Assembly: GCF_015191005.1 (NCBI RefSeq)
Contig: NZ_CP040442.1
Span: forward strand, 2,108,001 to 2,172,000
Length of the DNA stretch: 64,000 nucleotides
Origin: Kaistella flava (ex Peng et al. 2021)
Lineage (GTDB): Bacteria; Bacteroidota; Bacteroidia; Flavobacteriales; Weeksellaceae
Reading direction: 5' to 3'
Part shown: one piece after another, positions 7,881-17,844 of the stretch
Layout: each line of letters begins with the position of its first letter
Numbering within the stretch: position 1 is the first letter of the stretch
Notes under the pieces: model-generated
The model's input: only the letters and a program-made list of their open reading frames with translations
Told to the model about the DNA's origin: nothing
The model's database searches: none
Position numbers and translations under genes: made by a program

Positions 7881-10867
7881 AAACGATACGCCTTTTCGGA
7901 TAGGTTCGTATGCATTCCTGTTTCCCTGTCTTTGAGATAAATATTTTGGCCATTGGCAAAAACTCCTTCTATTTCATGAAGTGAAATTACATAGTCACCA
8001 GCAACATAATGATTGCTTCCCAGTGGAACAACATCAGCAGGATTAAGAGGATGTTGTCTGCCGTGGATACCTAATTTATCATTACCCAGTATCGAGTAAA
8101 AAGCATTTGAACTCATCCCCATTATAGGAGCATCATAATTCAAATCAAATCCATTGGTTGCATGCGGTACATAAGCAATAAGCATGGTATTAAAATCATG
8201 ACTTGGCGCAGTTACCTTCAACCAGAATCGATCTTTTGGTTGCGATTCTCTAAAGAAGATACTTGCATTTGTTTCATCTCTCATCGCATTATTAAATACT
8301 AAAGTACCCTCTTCAATCGCTTTAACGATAAACCCTTGCCCAACTTTTACAACCCCTGTCGGTTTTATAATGCTATTCTGAGCAGGGGTTGAACCTGCTG
8401 AATTAAAAATAGCATAATTATTACCATTATAAGATTCAGTCTGATTTTCATACAGATTTACATTGGTCCAGAAATAAGCGTTTCCATCTGTTAATCCGGT
8501 ATTCAATGTAAATAATCCATTAGCGCCGACTAAATTAATATTGGATGGATATGGATTTCCCACGAGATTAAAACCATTTCCTGACACCGATTTCTCCAAG
8601 GCATAAGGAATGGTACCATTATTTGGTTTTCCTGTAAACTTACCTACCCAATCGGTAGCACCTGGAGAACTCTGGTTATTTTTTGCACGAACTGCATATC
8701 CCTTCGCTGGTGCAAAAGTGGTAGTTGCAGTTGGAGGATTTGTTCCAGCAAATATTGGGGTAAAAAGGTCATCCCATTCATTATATGTTAAAAATCTAGT
8801 TAGAACTGTTCCTGGTGAGAAGTCTTTTAGATTTTGATTCTCTACGGGAGAAGACCAATAGGTGTAATCTAATCGTTTCATATGGGCATTCCTTCTTACC
8901 TCGAAGACCCCGTTGTCATCTGAATTCTCGACATTGTTAACCTGAACAAAATCACCATCATTTTCAACAATCACTTTTCCTTTATTGATTAAATTATTAG
9001 TCACTAATGCGTAGGTACCCGGTGCAATCGTAAGAGTAGCATCCTTATTTACGGTACAACTGCAGGCTGAGAAACTACCTGATGCTGTACTATAATTACC
9101 TGCAATTATTACTGCATCAATACCGTTATCATTTGGAGCTTTATTACCCACCCATGATGCACCATTATAGGTAGCAACTGCACCCACTGTTATTGTTCCT
9201 GTTGCGTTAAATGGTCCGCAGGCATTTGTTACCGGGATCGTGTAATTGAAGGTTCCTGACTCCGTAGGAATTCCACTGATAGAAATAACAGTATTGTTTA
9301 ACCACGTTGCGGTTACTCCTGCTGGCAAACCTACAGGTGACCCAATACCTATTGCATTAATTGTTGCGATCGTAACCGTTGGAATAGCCGTATTATAACA
9401 AACGACTGGATCAAAAGAAGCTATCGCTGAAGTCTGACAGACCGCTGGTGCTATTACAGCTGACACTCCAGAAATGGTGGGACCTCCCGCAGCGAAATCA
9501 ATATCAAAAGTATTTTGGTACGTATCAAAAATATAAATTCGCAGATAGAGACTTTCTCCGGGATACAATACTGTGCCTTCTGGGAAATCCTTTGTTGTCT
9601 CCAAAAAATCACTTGTAATTGACTGATTATCAAATAAGGTATTTACTACTCCTGAAAAGTCCTGAGATTTAGAATACCGTACGGTTATATTTCCGTTTCC
9701 GGTACTCTTGTACTTCATCTTAAATGATTGAAGATAATCAATTTTATTTCCATTGACATCATTGATGCTCATTGTCAGATATTCACTGGGATCAAAAGAG
9801 GAATCGAAATCCTGAACTGAAGGAAACCTTCCCGCTACATGAAAATTAGTACCCGAAGTGGTGAGTTTTAGATTCCCGCCAACTACAGTAAGCTTTCCTC
9901 CAGACGTACCCGTGGAGCTGGACGTGGCGGTGAAATCACTCTTATTCCAATTAACCAAAGCGGTGTGAGTACCCGTGTATGGGATCACCTGCAACTCTAC
10001 CTTTGCTGGAGCAGAGGGGCCCGTTGCATTGGTGAGGGTATAAGTAAAACTATCATAACCCGTATAACCAGCAGTTGGCGCATATTTAACGTTTTGCACT
10101 CCATTTACAGTTACGGTACCATGTTGCGGTTGCTGCACCACATTGATTGAAGTCAGCGGACCAAAATAACGGTACTCATCATTTGCGAGAATATCAATCG
10201 TATCAGGATTTGGATCATTTTGCAACATTCCGGCTAAGTCATTATTAGCAACAGGTACTTTAGGAGTCATTAAACTCACATCACCTGTAATAGTAGCGCA
10301 ATCGACTCCCGTTGCATCATGCTTAATTTGAAAAGCCTGATAGGTATTATAAACATAAATTCTAATATAGAGCGTCTGTCCGGAACTAACGGCAGGTGCT
10401 GATAAACTATAAGTTCCGTAAACAGAGCTTGCAGGCAGATGCGTAGACGGTTGTAAAACATTTGTAAAACTAACACCATCCGTAGAAGATCTTACCTCCA
10501 TATATTGATTCCCGTCACTACTGGCTGCCCGTGCCTTAAAATTAAATTTAATATTTGATATTTTATAGCCTACTTGGGGGGTAACCGTAAACTGCATATA
10601 TTTTGTTAGATCTAAAGCAGCAGGTGTGTGACCATCTGTAGGAGGGGTCGGCCAGCCAGTCAAGTTGTAAAAGGGATCATTTGAATTTCCGGACTGCGCA
10701 ATCGAAATCTTAGACACTTTTGCTTCCGCTGTAATTTTATCTTCTATCACCGTACTCGTGACCGTTTGTTTATCAGCCAATATTGCTCCATACCATTTCA
10801 CCAGCGTATTGGTTTGAGACCAGAAATAAAGCGGCATCAGTAGAAAAACCAGTAGTATTTTTTTCAT
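7799..10867 (-). CDS. T9SS cargo protein with cadherin/Big_9-like domain, 5' fragment of frameshifted gene
   Basis: The start is the ATG at 10867 (MKKILLVFLLMPLYFWSQ), a clean signal peptide; the 14 codons upstream in frame look non-coding. Two similar beta-sandwich domains (beginning NTLVKWYGA and TALVNWNKSDF) flank an Ig/cadherin-like domain of about 85 residues (PVANNDLAG...ILANDEY...GTVTVNGV...YDSFTYTLTN). A putative-Ig segment and the cluster's shared C-terminal cassette follow (MKRLDYTYWSSPV, FNLVGNPYPSNINL, KVGQGFIVKA). The correct reading is lost after NLSEKAYR, where the frame turns into LQQMKDLL and stops; the true continuation is at 7575-7880. Domain order matches the intact paralogue at 33315-36440. 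An extracellular role is likely; the ligand is unknown. Confidence 0.85.
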   Translation of the reverse strand: MKKILLVFLLMPLYFWSQTNTLVKWYGAILADKQTVTSTVIEDKITAEAKVSKISIAQSGNSNDPFYNLTGWPTPPTDGHTPAALDLTKYMQFTVTPQVGYKISNIKFNFKARAASSDGNQYMEVRSSTDGVSFTNVLQPSTHLPASSVYGTYSLSAPAVSSGQTLYIRIYVYNTYQAFQIKHDATGVDCATITGDVSLMTPKVPVANNDLAGMLQNDPNPDTIDILANDEYRYFGPLTSINVVQQPQHGTVTVNGVQNVKYAPTAGYTGYDSFTYTLTNATGPSAPAKVELQVIPYTGTHTALVNWNKSDFTATSSSTGTSGGKLTVVGGNLKLTTSGTNFHVAGRFPSVQDFDSSFDPSEYLTMSINDVNGNKIDYLQSFKMKYKSTGNGNITVRYSKSQDFSGVVNTLFDNQSITSDFLETTKDFPEGTVLYPGESLYLRIYIFDTYQNTFDIDFAAGGPTISGVSAVIAPAVCQTSAIASFDPVVCYNTAIPTVTIATINAIGIGSPVGLPAGVTATWLNNTVISISGIPTESGTFNYTIPVTNACGPFNATGTITVGAVATYNGASWVGNKAPNDNGIDAVIIAGNYSTASGSFSACSCTVNKDATLTIAPGTYALVTNNLINKGKVIVENDGDFVQVNNVENSDDNGVFEVRRNAHMKRLDYTYWSSPVENQNLKDFSPGTVLTRFLTYNEWDDLFTPIFAGTNPPTATTTFAPAKGYAVRAKNNQSSPGATDWVGKFTGKPNNGTIPYALEKSVSGNGFNLVGNPYPSNINLVGANGLFTLNTGLTDGNAYFWTNVNLYENQTESYNGNNYAIFNSAGSTPAQNSIIKPTGVVKVGQGFIVKAIEEGTLVFNNAMRDETNASIFFRESQPKDRFWLKVTAPSHDFNTMLIAYVPHATNGFDLNYDAPIMGMSSNAFYSILGNDKLGIHGRQHPLNPADVVPLGSNHYVAGDYVISLHEIEGVFANGQNIYLKDRETGMHTNLSEKAYRLQQMKDLLRIVLKSDTTRKLFLEHLLL

Positions 10868-11312
10868 TATATTTAATTTAATTACATTATGAACAATGAA
10901 AAAGTTCATATAGGATGTAAAACTAAGAAAATAAAAAACAATAATCGATTATCATTACCAAATACTTATTTATTTTATTATGCATTGGATGTTTTACGGT
11001 AGATGACTGCACTTCGACTTCGCTCAGTGACCACACTTCGACTTCGCTCAGTGACCACACTTCGACTTAGCTCAGTGACAGACTACAGGGTTTTACTTGC
11101 AAAGTATTGTGTAATTAAGCGATATTCCATGATGAAGAGTCACTTCGACTTCGCTCAGTGACCGTCGATCGGTGACCGATAGTTAGTGACCGCACTTCAC
11201 TTCGGCTTCACTCAGTGACCGATGGTAAGTAACCAACTGAAGGATTGAATTTGGAGTTTTTGGGTGATTGAGGGTAAAGAAATCAAGGGTATCTACCAAC
11301 TTCTAAAACACC
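10868..11312. repeat. Intergenic region with tandem cttcgacttcgctcagtga repeats
   Basis: No gene. Between 11009 and 11080 a unit of about 23 bp containing cttcgacttcgctcagtga occurs three times in tandem, with further copies near 11142-11163 and 11187-11220. Related single copies lie at 1052-1090. This looks like a flavobacterial REP-type repeat near gene ends. Confidence 0.65.
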
Positions 11313-11341
11313 AAAAAGCCGAACATTTGTTCGGCTTTTTA
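11313..11341 (-). terminator. Intrinsic terminator (GCCG...CGGC hairpin)
   Basis: AAAAAGCCGAAC pairs with GTTCGGCTTTTT around ATTT, symmetrical with A/T runs on both sides. It lies 80 bp after the stop of the gene at 11422. Confidence 0.8.
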
Positions 11342-11415
11342 GTAATATGATAACGATATGATATGCTGAATTTCAGAAAGCACAAGTCAACACCCGTCAT
11401 CCAACATCCAGCATC

Positions 11416-12740
11416 TAATTGCTATCTCATGATTTTCTTGGTAACCACACTTCCATCCCGTTTGATTTTCAAAACATAGATTCCGTTGACCAAGTTGCTT
11501 GCTTCGATTCGGGTTTCTTTATGATCAGGTTTCACCTTAAGCAGCAATCTTCCGGAAGTATCGTACACTTCTACTTCAGAAATTACTTTGGTGGAAGATT
11601 TCACAATGAAATCATTTCCGTCGCGGTAAACAATCAGAGGATCCTTGGTCGTACTTCCAGTTTCTAATACCAGATTGTTTTGATAGACGATCTCAAATCG
11701 GCCATCGGTTAAACCTGCATTGGCTGCAAAAGTATAACTACCTTCGGAAATATTGGTAAGGGTTCCTGCTTGATGATCTTTCAGATAAATATTTTGTCCA
11801 TTAGCAAAAATTCCTTCTTTTTTGTCCAGACTGATGGTGTAGTTACCAGATTCGTACTGATTACTTCCCAGTTGTACTACATCTAAGGTATTGAGGGGAT
11901 ATTGTCTTCCCTGAATCCCTAACCTATTCTGATCTAAAATACTGTAAAATGAATCTGATCCTATGGTCATTAAAGGCGCATCGTAATCTAACTCAAAACT
12001 ATTGGTTGCATGGGGCACGTACCCTATTAATATGGTATTCACATTCAAAGCAGGTGTAGTTAACTTAAGCCAATAACGGTCTTTAGCTGACGCATTTCCT
12101 TTGCTGAAGAAGTTACTGTCATTACTATCACTTCTTATTGAATTATTAAATACCAATAGTTGAGCATTAGCTGTTGATTTTGCTTTAATAATAAAGCCCT
12201 GACCTACTTTTATAAATTGCGTAGGCTCAATTGATTCACCACCTACTGATGATGCAGCCCCAACACCTCCTGTTCCACTGAAGATGGCATAATTATTACC
12301 GCTATAAGCGGAACCTTGCTGCACTGGTGGAGTTAGATTTATATTGGTCCAGAAATAAGCTATTTTATCAATTTTATCACTATTTAAACTGTACAATTTT
12401 TCAAAATCAATATTAGAAGCATAAGGGTTTCCGACTAAATTATAACCACCATCAGTATGACTCGAAGCCAGTGAGAAATTCTGTACACCGTTATTTGGAG
12501 CACCAATAAAGGGTCCTATAAAGTCTTTACGTGCATCAGTAAAATTATTAGGAGCCCTAATTGCATAGCCTTTGGCAATCTCAAATTCTTTTGTCCAAGT
12601 TACAGGATAAAAGATATCATCGTTTTCATGATACTCTAAGAATCTTGTAGAAACCGTAGAGGGTGAAAACTTTTGAAATATCTGCCCTTTTACTGGAGAA
12701 CTCCAATAGGTATAGTCTAAACGTTTCATAGGGGAAATTC
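11416..12740 (-). repeat. Near-identical 1.3-kb direct repeat, copy 2
   Basis: Second copy of the cassette described at 1348-2690, same orientation, about 10 kb away. Homologous recombination between the copies would delete the 10 kb between them or swap the tails of the two genes. Confidence 0.85.
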
Positions 12741-15700
12741 GTTCTACGGTGAATATACCCGTACCAGAATTCGAATCCTGATCATTAACCTGAATTAAAT
12801 CACCATCACTTTGAACAAGAATTTTTCCGTTATTGATGATGTCATTTTGAATGGTAACGGCAGACTTTGGAATTACTGTTAAAGTTACTCCCGTATTTAC
12901 CTGACAGCTACAAGCAGTAAGGCTTTCTCCATCTTCAGTACTATAATCTGCGGCGAAAATTACTTTTTTAGTACTATCTGGCAATCCGTTACTCCAGTTT
13001 ATTCCACCATTATAGGTCGTAGGCGCACCATCATTTAAGGTCATTGTAATCGGCTCCGAAGTCGAGGGTGAACCGATTGAACATGGACTCGCCTTAGAAG
13101 TCATTACCACTGTTACTTTCGCGCCATCTGCTAATGTTGTTGTGGTGTAAGTAGAAGAGGTAGCTCCTGGCATATCTGTCCCGTTCACTTTCCACTGATA
13201 AGCAGGTGCTGTTCCACCGTTTGTAGGAGTCGCGGTAAAGGTTACTGAAGTGCCAGAGCAAATGGTTGTTCCAGGATTTGCTGAAATAATAACACTTACT
13301 GGTAAATTAGGATTTACCGCCAAAGTAACCTCATTTCCGTTGGTCGTTCCACAACCATTAGTAGCAACGTATCGAATTTTCTTTCCGTTATCTGCAAAAG
13401 CAATAGTGTAAGGAACTGTAAGCGCTCCAAAAACGCCAGTGCCAACCGTTGTTTCTATTTGCCATCCCTGTGATGTTACTGTTGAGCCATTAGCAGTTAA
13501 GGTAGGTGCTGTAGGACTCAATGATCCGCCTGAACACAATGCTGCTGGTGCCGATATAGCTGCTATAGTTGGAACATTATTCACCTTCAAAGTAACCTCA
13601 TTTCCGTTGGTCGTTCCACAACCATTAGTAGCAATGTATCGGATTTTCTTTCCGTTATCTGCAAAAGCAATAATGTAAGGAACTGTAAGCGCTCCAAAAA
13701 CGCCACTGCCAACCGCTGTTTCTATTTGCCATCCCTGTGATGTTACTGTTGAACCATTAGCCGTTACTGTAGGTGCTGTAGGATTCAATGATCCGCCTGA
13801 ACACAATGCTGCTGGTGCTGATATCACTGCTATGGTTGGAACATTATTTACCGTCAAAGTAACCTGATTTCCGTTGGTCGTTCCACAACTATTAGTAGCA
13901 ATGTATCGGATTTTCTTTCCGTTATCTGCAAAAGCAATAGTGTAAGGAACTGTAAACGCTCCAAAAACGCCACTGCCAACCGCTGTTTCTATTTGCCATC
14001 CCTGTGATGTTACTGTTGAACCATTAGCCGTTACTGTAGGTGCTGTAGGATTCAATGATCCGCCTGAACACAATGCTGCTGGTGCCGATATAGTTGCTAT
14101 GGTTGGAACATTATTTACCGTTAAAGTAACCTCATTTCCGTTGGTCGTTCCACAACCATTAGTAGCAATGTATCGGATTTTCTTTCCGTTATCTGCAAAA
14201 GCAACAGTGTAAGGAACTGTAAGCGCTCCAAAAACACCACTGCCAACCGCTGTTTCTATTTGCCATCCCTGTGATGTTACTGTTGAGCCATTAGCCGTTA
14301 CTGTAGGTGCTGTAGGATTCAATGATCCGCCTGAACACAATGCTGCTGGTGCTGATATCACTGCTATGGTTGGAACATTATTTATCGTTAAATCAATCCC
14401 ATTATCACTACCTGTCACAATAGGATTACTACTTACAACACGAATTCTATATTTTGTTCCCGCTAAGGTTCGCGCAGGAATAGTGGCTGAGATTGTTCCG
14501 GCTGATGTTTGTGTTAACGTCCCGATACTTACTGGCGTAGTAAAACTTCCTGAAGCATTAGATAATTGAGCCGTAAAAATATTTCCAGAATCAAAGGTTC
14601 CAACAATGGTAAACGGTACCGACACAGATGAACCTGCACAAAATGGAAAGCCCGTTATCGAACCTGTAGCAATTTTTTGCTTTTGTCTTCCAAAAGCAAA
14701 AAATCTATTATTTCCAAATGCCGCTGAATTATTTATCCCATTCCCGCCAGGAGTTCCGCCTAAAGAGGCGTACGTTCCATTTGCAGCGATACTTCCCGCC
14801 ACAATATCCAGTGGCGATATCGCTGTTGGTCGACTTAAAGAAACAGAGCTATTGGAAAAAGTTCCTGCAGTAACAATCGACCAATATTCTGTGGTACTTA
14901 GCGCTGAAACAGATGACAAATCAGCTTTTCCTGCACTATCGGCACTGAAGGCTTCTGCGGTTACGGTTGCACCAACTGTTGGAGCAGTTGTATTCTTTAA
15001 AATAAAAGGCAAATAATTAGCCCCTTTACCCACTGGAAAAGCATACGCGTTAGCCAATGTAGTTGCCCATTTTACAGGTCCATTTACAAAAGAAGTCGCA
15101 CTACCTCCTGTAGCACCAGTGACAGCAGTATTGGTTATATTTACAAAATTCGCAGCTGATGCATTTAAAATACCTTTGGTCATGGTAAGGGTTCCTGCCA
15201 CGTCAATTGGCGCATTATTTGTCGCCCCCGCTCCGTTAAAAGTTAAATTAAAAAACTTTCCATTAGCTCCGGATAAAATACCATCAATAGTTTGAGCCGC
15301 AGTTCCTACAAAATTCACCTTACTATTCCCCGCTGTAAAAGTTTTACTATTGTTCCAATTTCCAGAAATATTAATAATTGGTGTTCCTGTACATGTATAT
15401 GTACTTGCATTGGTTATGATAAACTCTCCTATATTTGCGATACCACCTGTGTGGTTAAATGTCCCGACAAGCGAACCGAAACCAACATTCAAACCATCTG
15501 CATTAAGCACACCAGAAGAAAAATTCACTGTACCATTTTTTTCACCGAAACCTGCATACAATGTACCTTTAACATTCAAAGTTCCTCCATTGATTAATAA
15601 GGTTCCTCCAGAATTAAAAACAGCATCATTTGCATTTACAGTAGAATTTACTGGTATAACAAATGTTCCACCATCCATATTAAAAGAAGACCAGAAATTA

Positions 15701-17844
15701 TCGTTCACAGTCATGGTACCATTTGCCAATATACTGCCACTTGTATTCGTGAGTGTTAAAATACTTAAAGCAGACGTCCCTGTGTTTATGGTTTTATCAA
15801 CACCGTTCATTCCTAAGTGCGAACGTGGTTTTGGATATTTAGCAGTGATCGCTCCACTATTTACATAAGCACCACTAATATCCAGATTGCCACTGACAAC
15901 TATTTGTCTACCGTAACCATCCCAGGAAACATTATGCGTAAGAATACCTTCTGTCGCAACCATAAGATTGCCACCAAATAGATAACTGTCGACTGTGTTA
16001 GATAATACTAAATCCCCTTTCGTTACCGTTAAATTACCGGTTACAGAAAAAGCGTTACTACTATTAGTAACCGTTGAATTTCCAGTACTTCTATTAATAG
16101 CCAAGTTCCCGAAAGCACTCGTTTTAGTCCCTCCAATCACTGATGCTGCCGCAGTACCATCGAAAGTCACTGTAGAAAGCAACCCTGCTGTTAATATGCC
16201 ATTATTTATAAAATCTCCTTTAATATTTAAGAAGCTGGTAGCAGAATTGCTCAATGTTAAAGTAGCGTCATCATTAATCGTTACATTATTAGCAACAGCA
16301 TTTACATTAGTAATGGTAGGCATATGCGATACTCCTGCTGGGATAACTACATTAGTTCCTGCAGTTGGCACAGCTCCGCTACACCAGTTTGATGCAGTAT
16401 TCCAATCAGTACTGGTATAACCTGTCCAAGCTCCCGCGGTACAAGAAGCAGTCCCTACACTAATTTTCCCTGTCGCATTAGTGAAATAAGTAGTATTTAT
16501 ATTACCTCCATAACCAGTTCCTCCCCACGAACCATTTATCGTGCCCGCACCTCCTAGTGTAAGAGTCGCTGCACTATGTGTAAAACCAGTACCTAAGTTA
16601 GCAACAACACCTGACAACATAGACCAGTTTCCATTAACAGCGGTATTTGCTCCAAATGTTTTAGTCCCTGAACCAGACAACGTAAGGTTGCTGTAACCTG
16701 TAGCTTTTACGGTTTGAGCAGCTCCGTTATAATTAACGGTATTTCCCGCAGCAGTTGCGGTAAGAGTAGTAATTCCTGAAGTTCCGCCAATATTTAAAAT
16801 TCCTGTAGCAGCATTTGTTAATGTTCCTGCACCGGATAATGCAGTATTTATTGTAAGTGTACCACTATTTGTTGTAGTTACGCCAATCGTCACATTAGGT
16901 ATAGCAATTTCAGCTGAACCACTAATTATTTTTCCTGTACCAGAAAAAGTGTGAAGTCCAGAATTAGTAGTAAAAACATTATTATTAGTTAAATTACCTG
17001 CGTAATTGATTGCTGCATTTCCAATCTCATTCCAAGTACCACTTGTATCGATGGTAACGTTTCCTGTAAATGTTTTTGTACCAGTTCCACCAAGGACTAA
17101 TGTGCCTATAACTCCTGTAGTTCCTGTAACTCCAAGAGTAAAATTATTTCCCGTAGTAAAACTTGCTCCATCACCTACATCCAGATTACCACCAATTACT
17201 AAATTTGCCGTTGTTGTAGTTGTTCCACCGCTTACACTTAAATTATTAAACAAAGTAAATATAGTAGTAGGCAAAGTATTGTTTGCCGTCATAACAACTG
17301 TTCCCGTACTTGGAGTCCAAGTATTTCCAGTTACCGTATTTACAGTTAAAGAACCAACATTTAGAATTGATCCAGCGGACATAGTAACCGTTCCTGAAGC
17401 AGGAGTAGCACCTGAATTCCCAAGAATTAAACTTCCAGCTGTAAGTACTGGTGTCGTTCCAGCAAAAGTAATTTTCCCGGTACGATTCACATTTCCCGCT
17501 GCGCCCAACCGTATATCTCCAGAAACCGTAAGAGCAGAACTGGTTCCCGAAAAAGTAAGTATCCCTCCGTTGTTTGTTGCTGTGCCTCCCAATTGCAAAC
17601 TACCACAAGCAGCATTTGTTACGTTTACAGTAACAGTATATCCTCTTTCGATAATAACTGTATCACCTGTTTTAGGGAAAACCCCAGTTCCAACTTGTCC
17701 TCCGCCAGATGTTGTCGACCACGTTGCTCTTGCATCCCAGTTGCCGCTGGCTCTGGAATAATAAGTCGCACCAGAAGAAAAAGAAGAGATAAAAAGCAGC
17801 AGGAGTATCCAGCTATTTTTAAATGTAAAGTAATTTTGATTCAT
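11422..17844 (-). CDS. Giant T9SS type A sorting domain protein, beta-helix-like and Ig repeats
   Basis: Intact protein of 2140 residues from ATG 17844 (MNQNYFTFKNSW), preferred over the in-frame Met at 17892 because the signal peptide (LLLLFISSFSSG) follows and the paralogue at 6479 starts the same way. Residues about 26-1090 are low-complexity Gly/Thr/Asn-rich repeats with GNLTNNG, LTLGGAGT and NGTLNV-type motifs, likely a right-handed beta-helix or other beta-solenoid. Residues about 1154-1509 are four near-identical Ig-like repeats of 89 residues (each with SAPAALCSGGSL and IRYIATNGCGTTNGN). One PKD/Ig-like domain (GATSSTYTTTTLADG) follows, then from about 1700 the shared C-terminal cassette and a type A sorting domain. 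It is expected to be a T9SS-exported cell-surface adhesin; the target is unknown. The last 1.3 kb is nearly identical in DNA to 1354-2690. Confidence 0.9.
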   Translation of the reverse strand: MNQNYFTFKNSWILLLLFISSFSSGATYYSRASGNWDARATWSTTSGGGQVGTGVFPKTGDTVIIERGYTVTVNVTNAACGSLQLGGTATNNGGILTFSGTSSALTVSGDIRLGAAGNVNRTGKITFAGTTPVLTAGSLILGNSGATPASGTVTMSAGSILNVGSLTVNTVTGNTWTPSTGTVVMTANNTLPTTIFTLFNNLSVSGGTTTTTANLVIGGNLDVGDGASFTTGNNFTLGVTGTTGVIGTLVLGGTGTKTFTGNVTIDTSGTWNEIGNAAINYAGNLTNNNVFTTNSGLHTFSGTGKIISGSAEIAIPNVTIGVTTTNSGTLTINTALSGAGTLTNAATGILNIGGTSGITTLTATAAGNTVNYNGAAQTVKATGYSNLTLSGSGTKTFGANTAVNGNWSMLSGVVANLGTGFTHSAATLTLGGAGTINGSWGGTGYGGNINTTYFTNATGKISVGTASCTAGAWTGYTSTDWNTASNWCSGAVPTAGTNVVIPAGVSHMPTITNVNAVANNVTINDDATLTLSNSATSFLNIKGDFINNGILTAGLLSTVTFDGTAAASVIGGTKTSAFGNLAINRSTGNSTVTNSSNAFSVTGNLTVTKGDLVLSNTVDSYLFGGNLMVATEGILTHNVSWDGYGRQIVVSGNLDISGAYVNSGAITAKYPKPRSHLGMNGVDKTINTGTSALSILTLTNTSGSILANGTMTVNDNFWSSFNMDGGTFVIPVNSTVNANDAVFNSGGTLLINGGTLNVKGTLYAGFGEKNGTVNFSSGVLNADGLNVGFGSLVGTFNHTGGIANIGEFIITNASTYTCTGTPIINISGNWNNSKTFTAGNSKVNFVGTAAQTIDGILSGANGKFFNLTFNGAGATNNAPIDVAGTLTMTKGILNASAANFVNITNTAVTGATGGSATSFVNGPVKWATTLANAYAFPVGKGANYLPFILKNTTAPTVGATVTAEAFSADSAGKADLSSVSALSTTEYWSIVTAGTFSNSSVSLSRPTAISPLDIVAGSIAANGTYASLGGTPGGNGINNSAAFGNNRFFAFGRQKQKIATGSITGFPFCAGSSVSVPFTIVGTFDSGNIFTAQLSNASGSFTTPVSIGTLTQTSAGTISATIPARTLAGTKYRIRVVSSNPIVTGSDNGIDLTINNVPTIAVISAPAALCSGGSLNPTAPTVTANGSTVTSQGWQIETAVGSGVFGALTVPYTVAFADNGKKIRYIATNGCGTTNGNEVTLTVNNVPTIATISAPAALCSGGSLNPTAPTVTANGSTVTSQGWQIETAVGSGVFGAFTVPYTIAFADNGKKIRYIATNSCGTTNGNQVTLTVNNVPTIAVISAPAALCSGGSLNPTAPTVTANGSTVTSQGWQIETAVGSGVFGALTVPYIIAFADNGKKIRYIATNGCGTTNGNEVTLKVNNVPTIAAISAPAALCSGGSLSPTAPTLTANGSTVTSQGWQIETTVGTGVFGALTVPYTIAFADNGKKIRYVATNGCGTTNGNEVTLAVNPNLPVSVIISANPGTTICSGTSVTFTATPTNGGTAPAYQWKVNGTDMPGATSSTYTTTTLADGAKVTVVMTSKASPCSIGSPSTSEPITMTLNDGAPTTYNGGINWSNGLPDSTKKVIFAADYSTEDGESLTACSCQVNTGVTLTVIPKSAVTIQNDIINNGKILVQSDGDLIQVNDQDSNSGTGIFTVERISPMKRLDYTYWSSPVKGQIFQKFSPSTVSTRFLEYHENDDIFYPVTWTKEFEIAKGYAIRAPNNFTDARKDFIGPFIGAPNNGVQNFSLASSHTDGGYNLVGNPYASNIDFEKLYSLNSDKIDKIAYFWTNINLTPPVQQGSAYSGNNYAIFSGTGGVGAASSVGGESIEPTQFIKVGQGFIIKAKSTANAQLLVFNNSIRSDSNDSNFFSKGNASAKDRYWLKLTTPALNVNTILIGYVPHATNSFELDYDAPLMTIGSDSFYSILDQNRLGIQGRQYPLNTLDVVQLGSNQYESGNYTISLDKKEGIFANGQNIYLKDHQAGTLTNISEGSYTFAANAGLTDGRFEIVYQNNLVLETGSTTKDPLIVYRDGNDFIVKSSTKVISEVEVYDTSGRLLLKVKPDHKETRIEASNLVNGIYVLKIKRDGSVVTKKIMR
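13316..14383 (-). repeat. Four tandem 267-bp coding repeats
   Basis: Anchors acacaatgctgctgg at 13534, 13801, 14068 and 14335 are spaced exactly 267 bp. Each unit encodes one 89-residue Ig-like repeat of the protein at 11422-17844, with only scattered base differences between units. The exact multiple of three and the high identity suggest recent expansion and possible copy-number variation. Confidence 0.9.
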
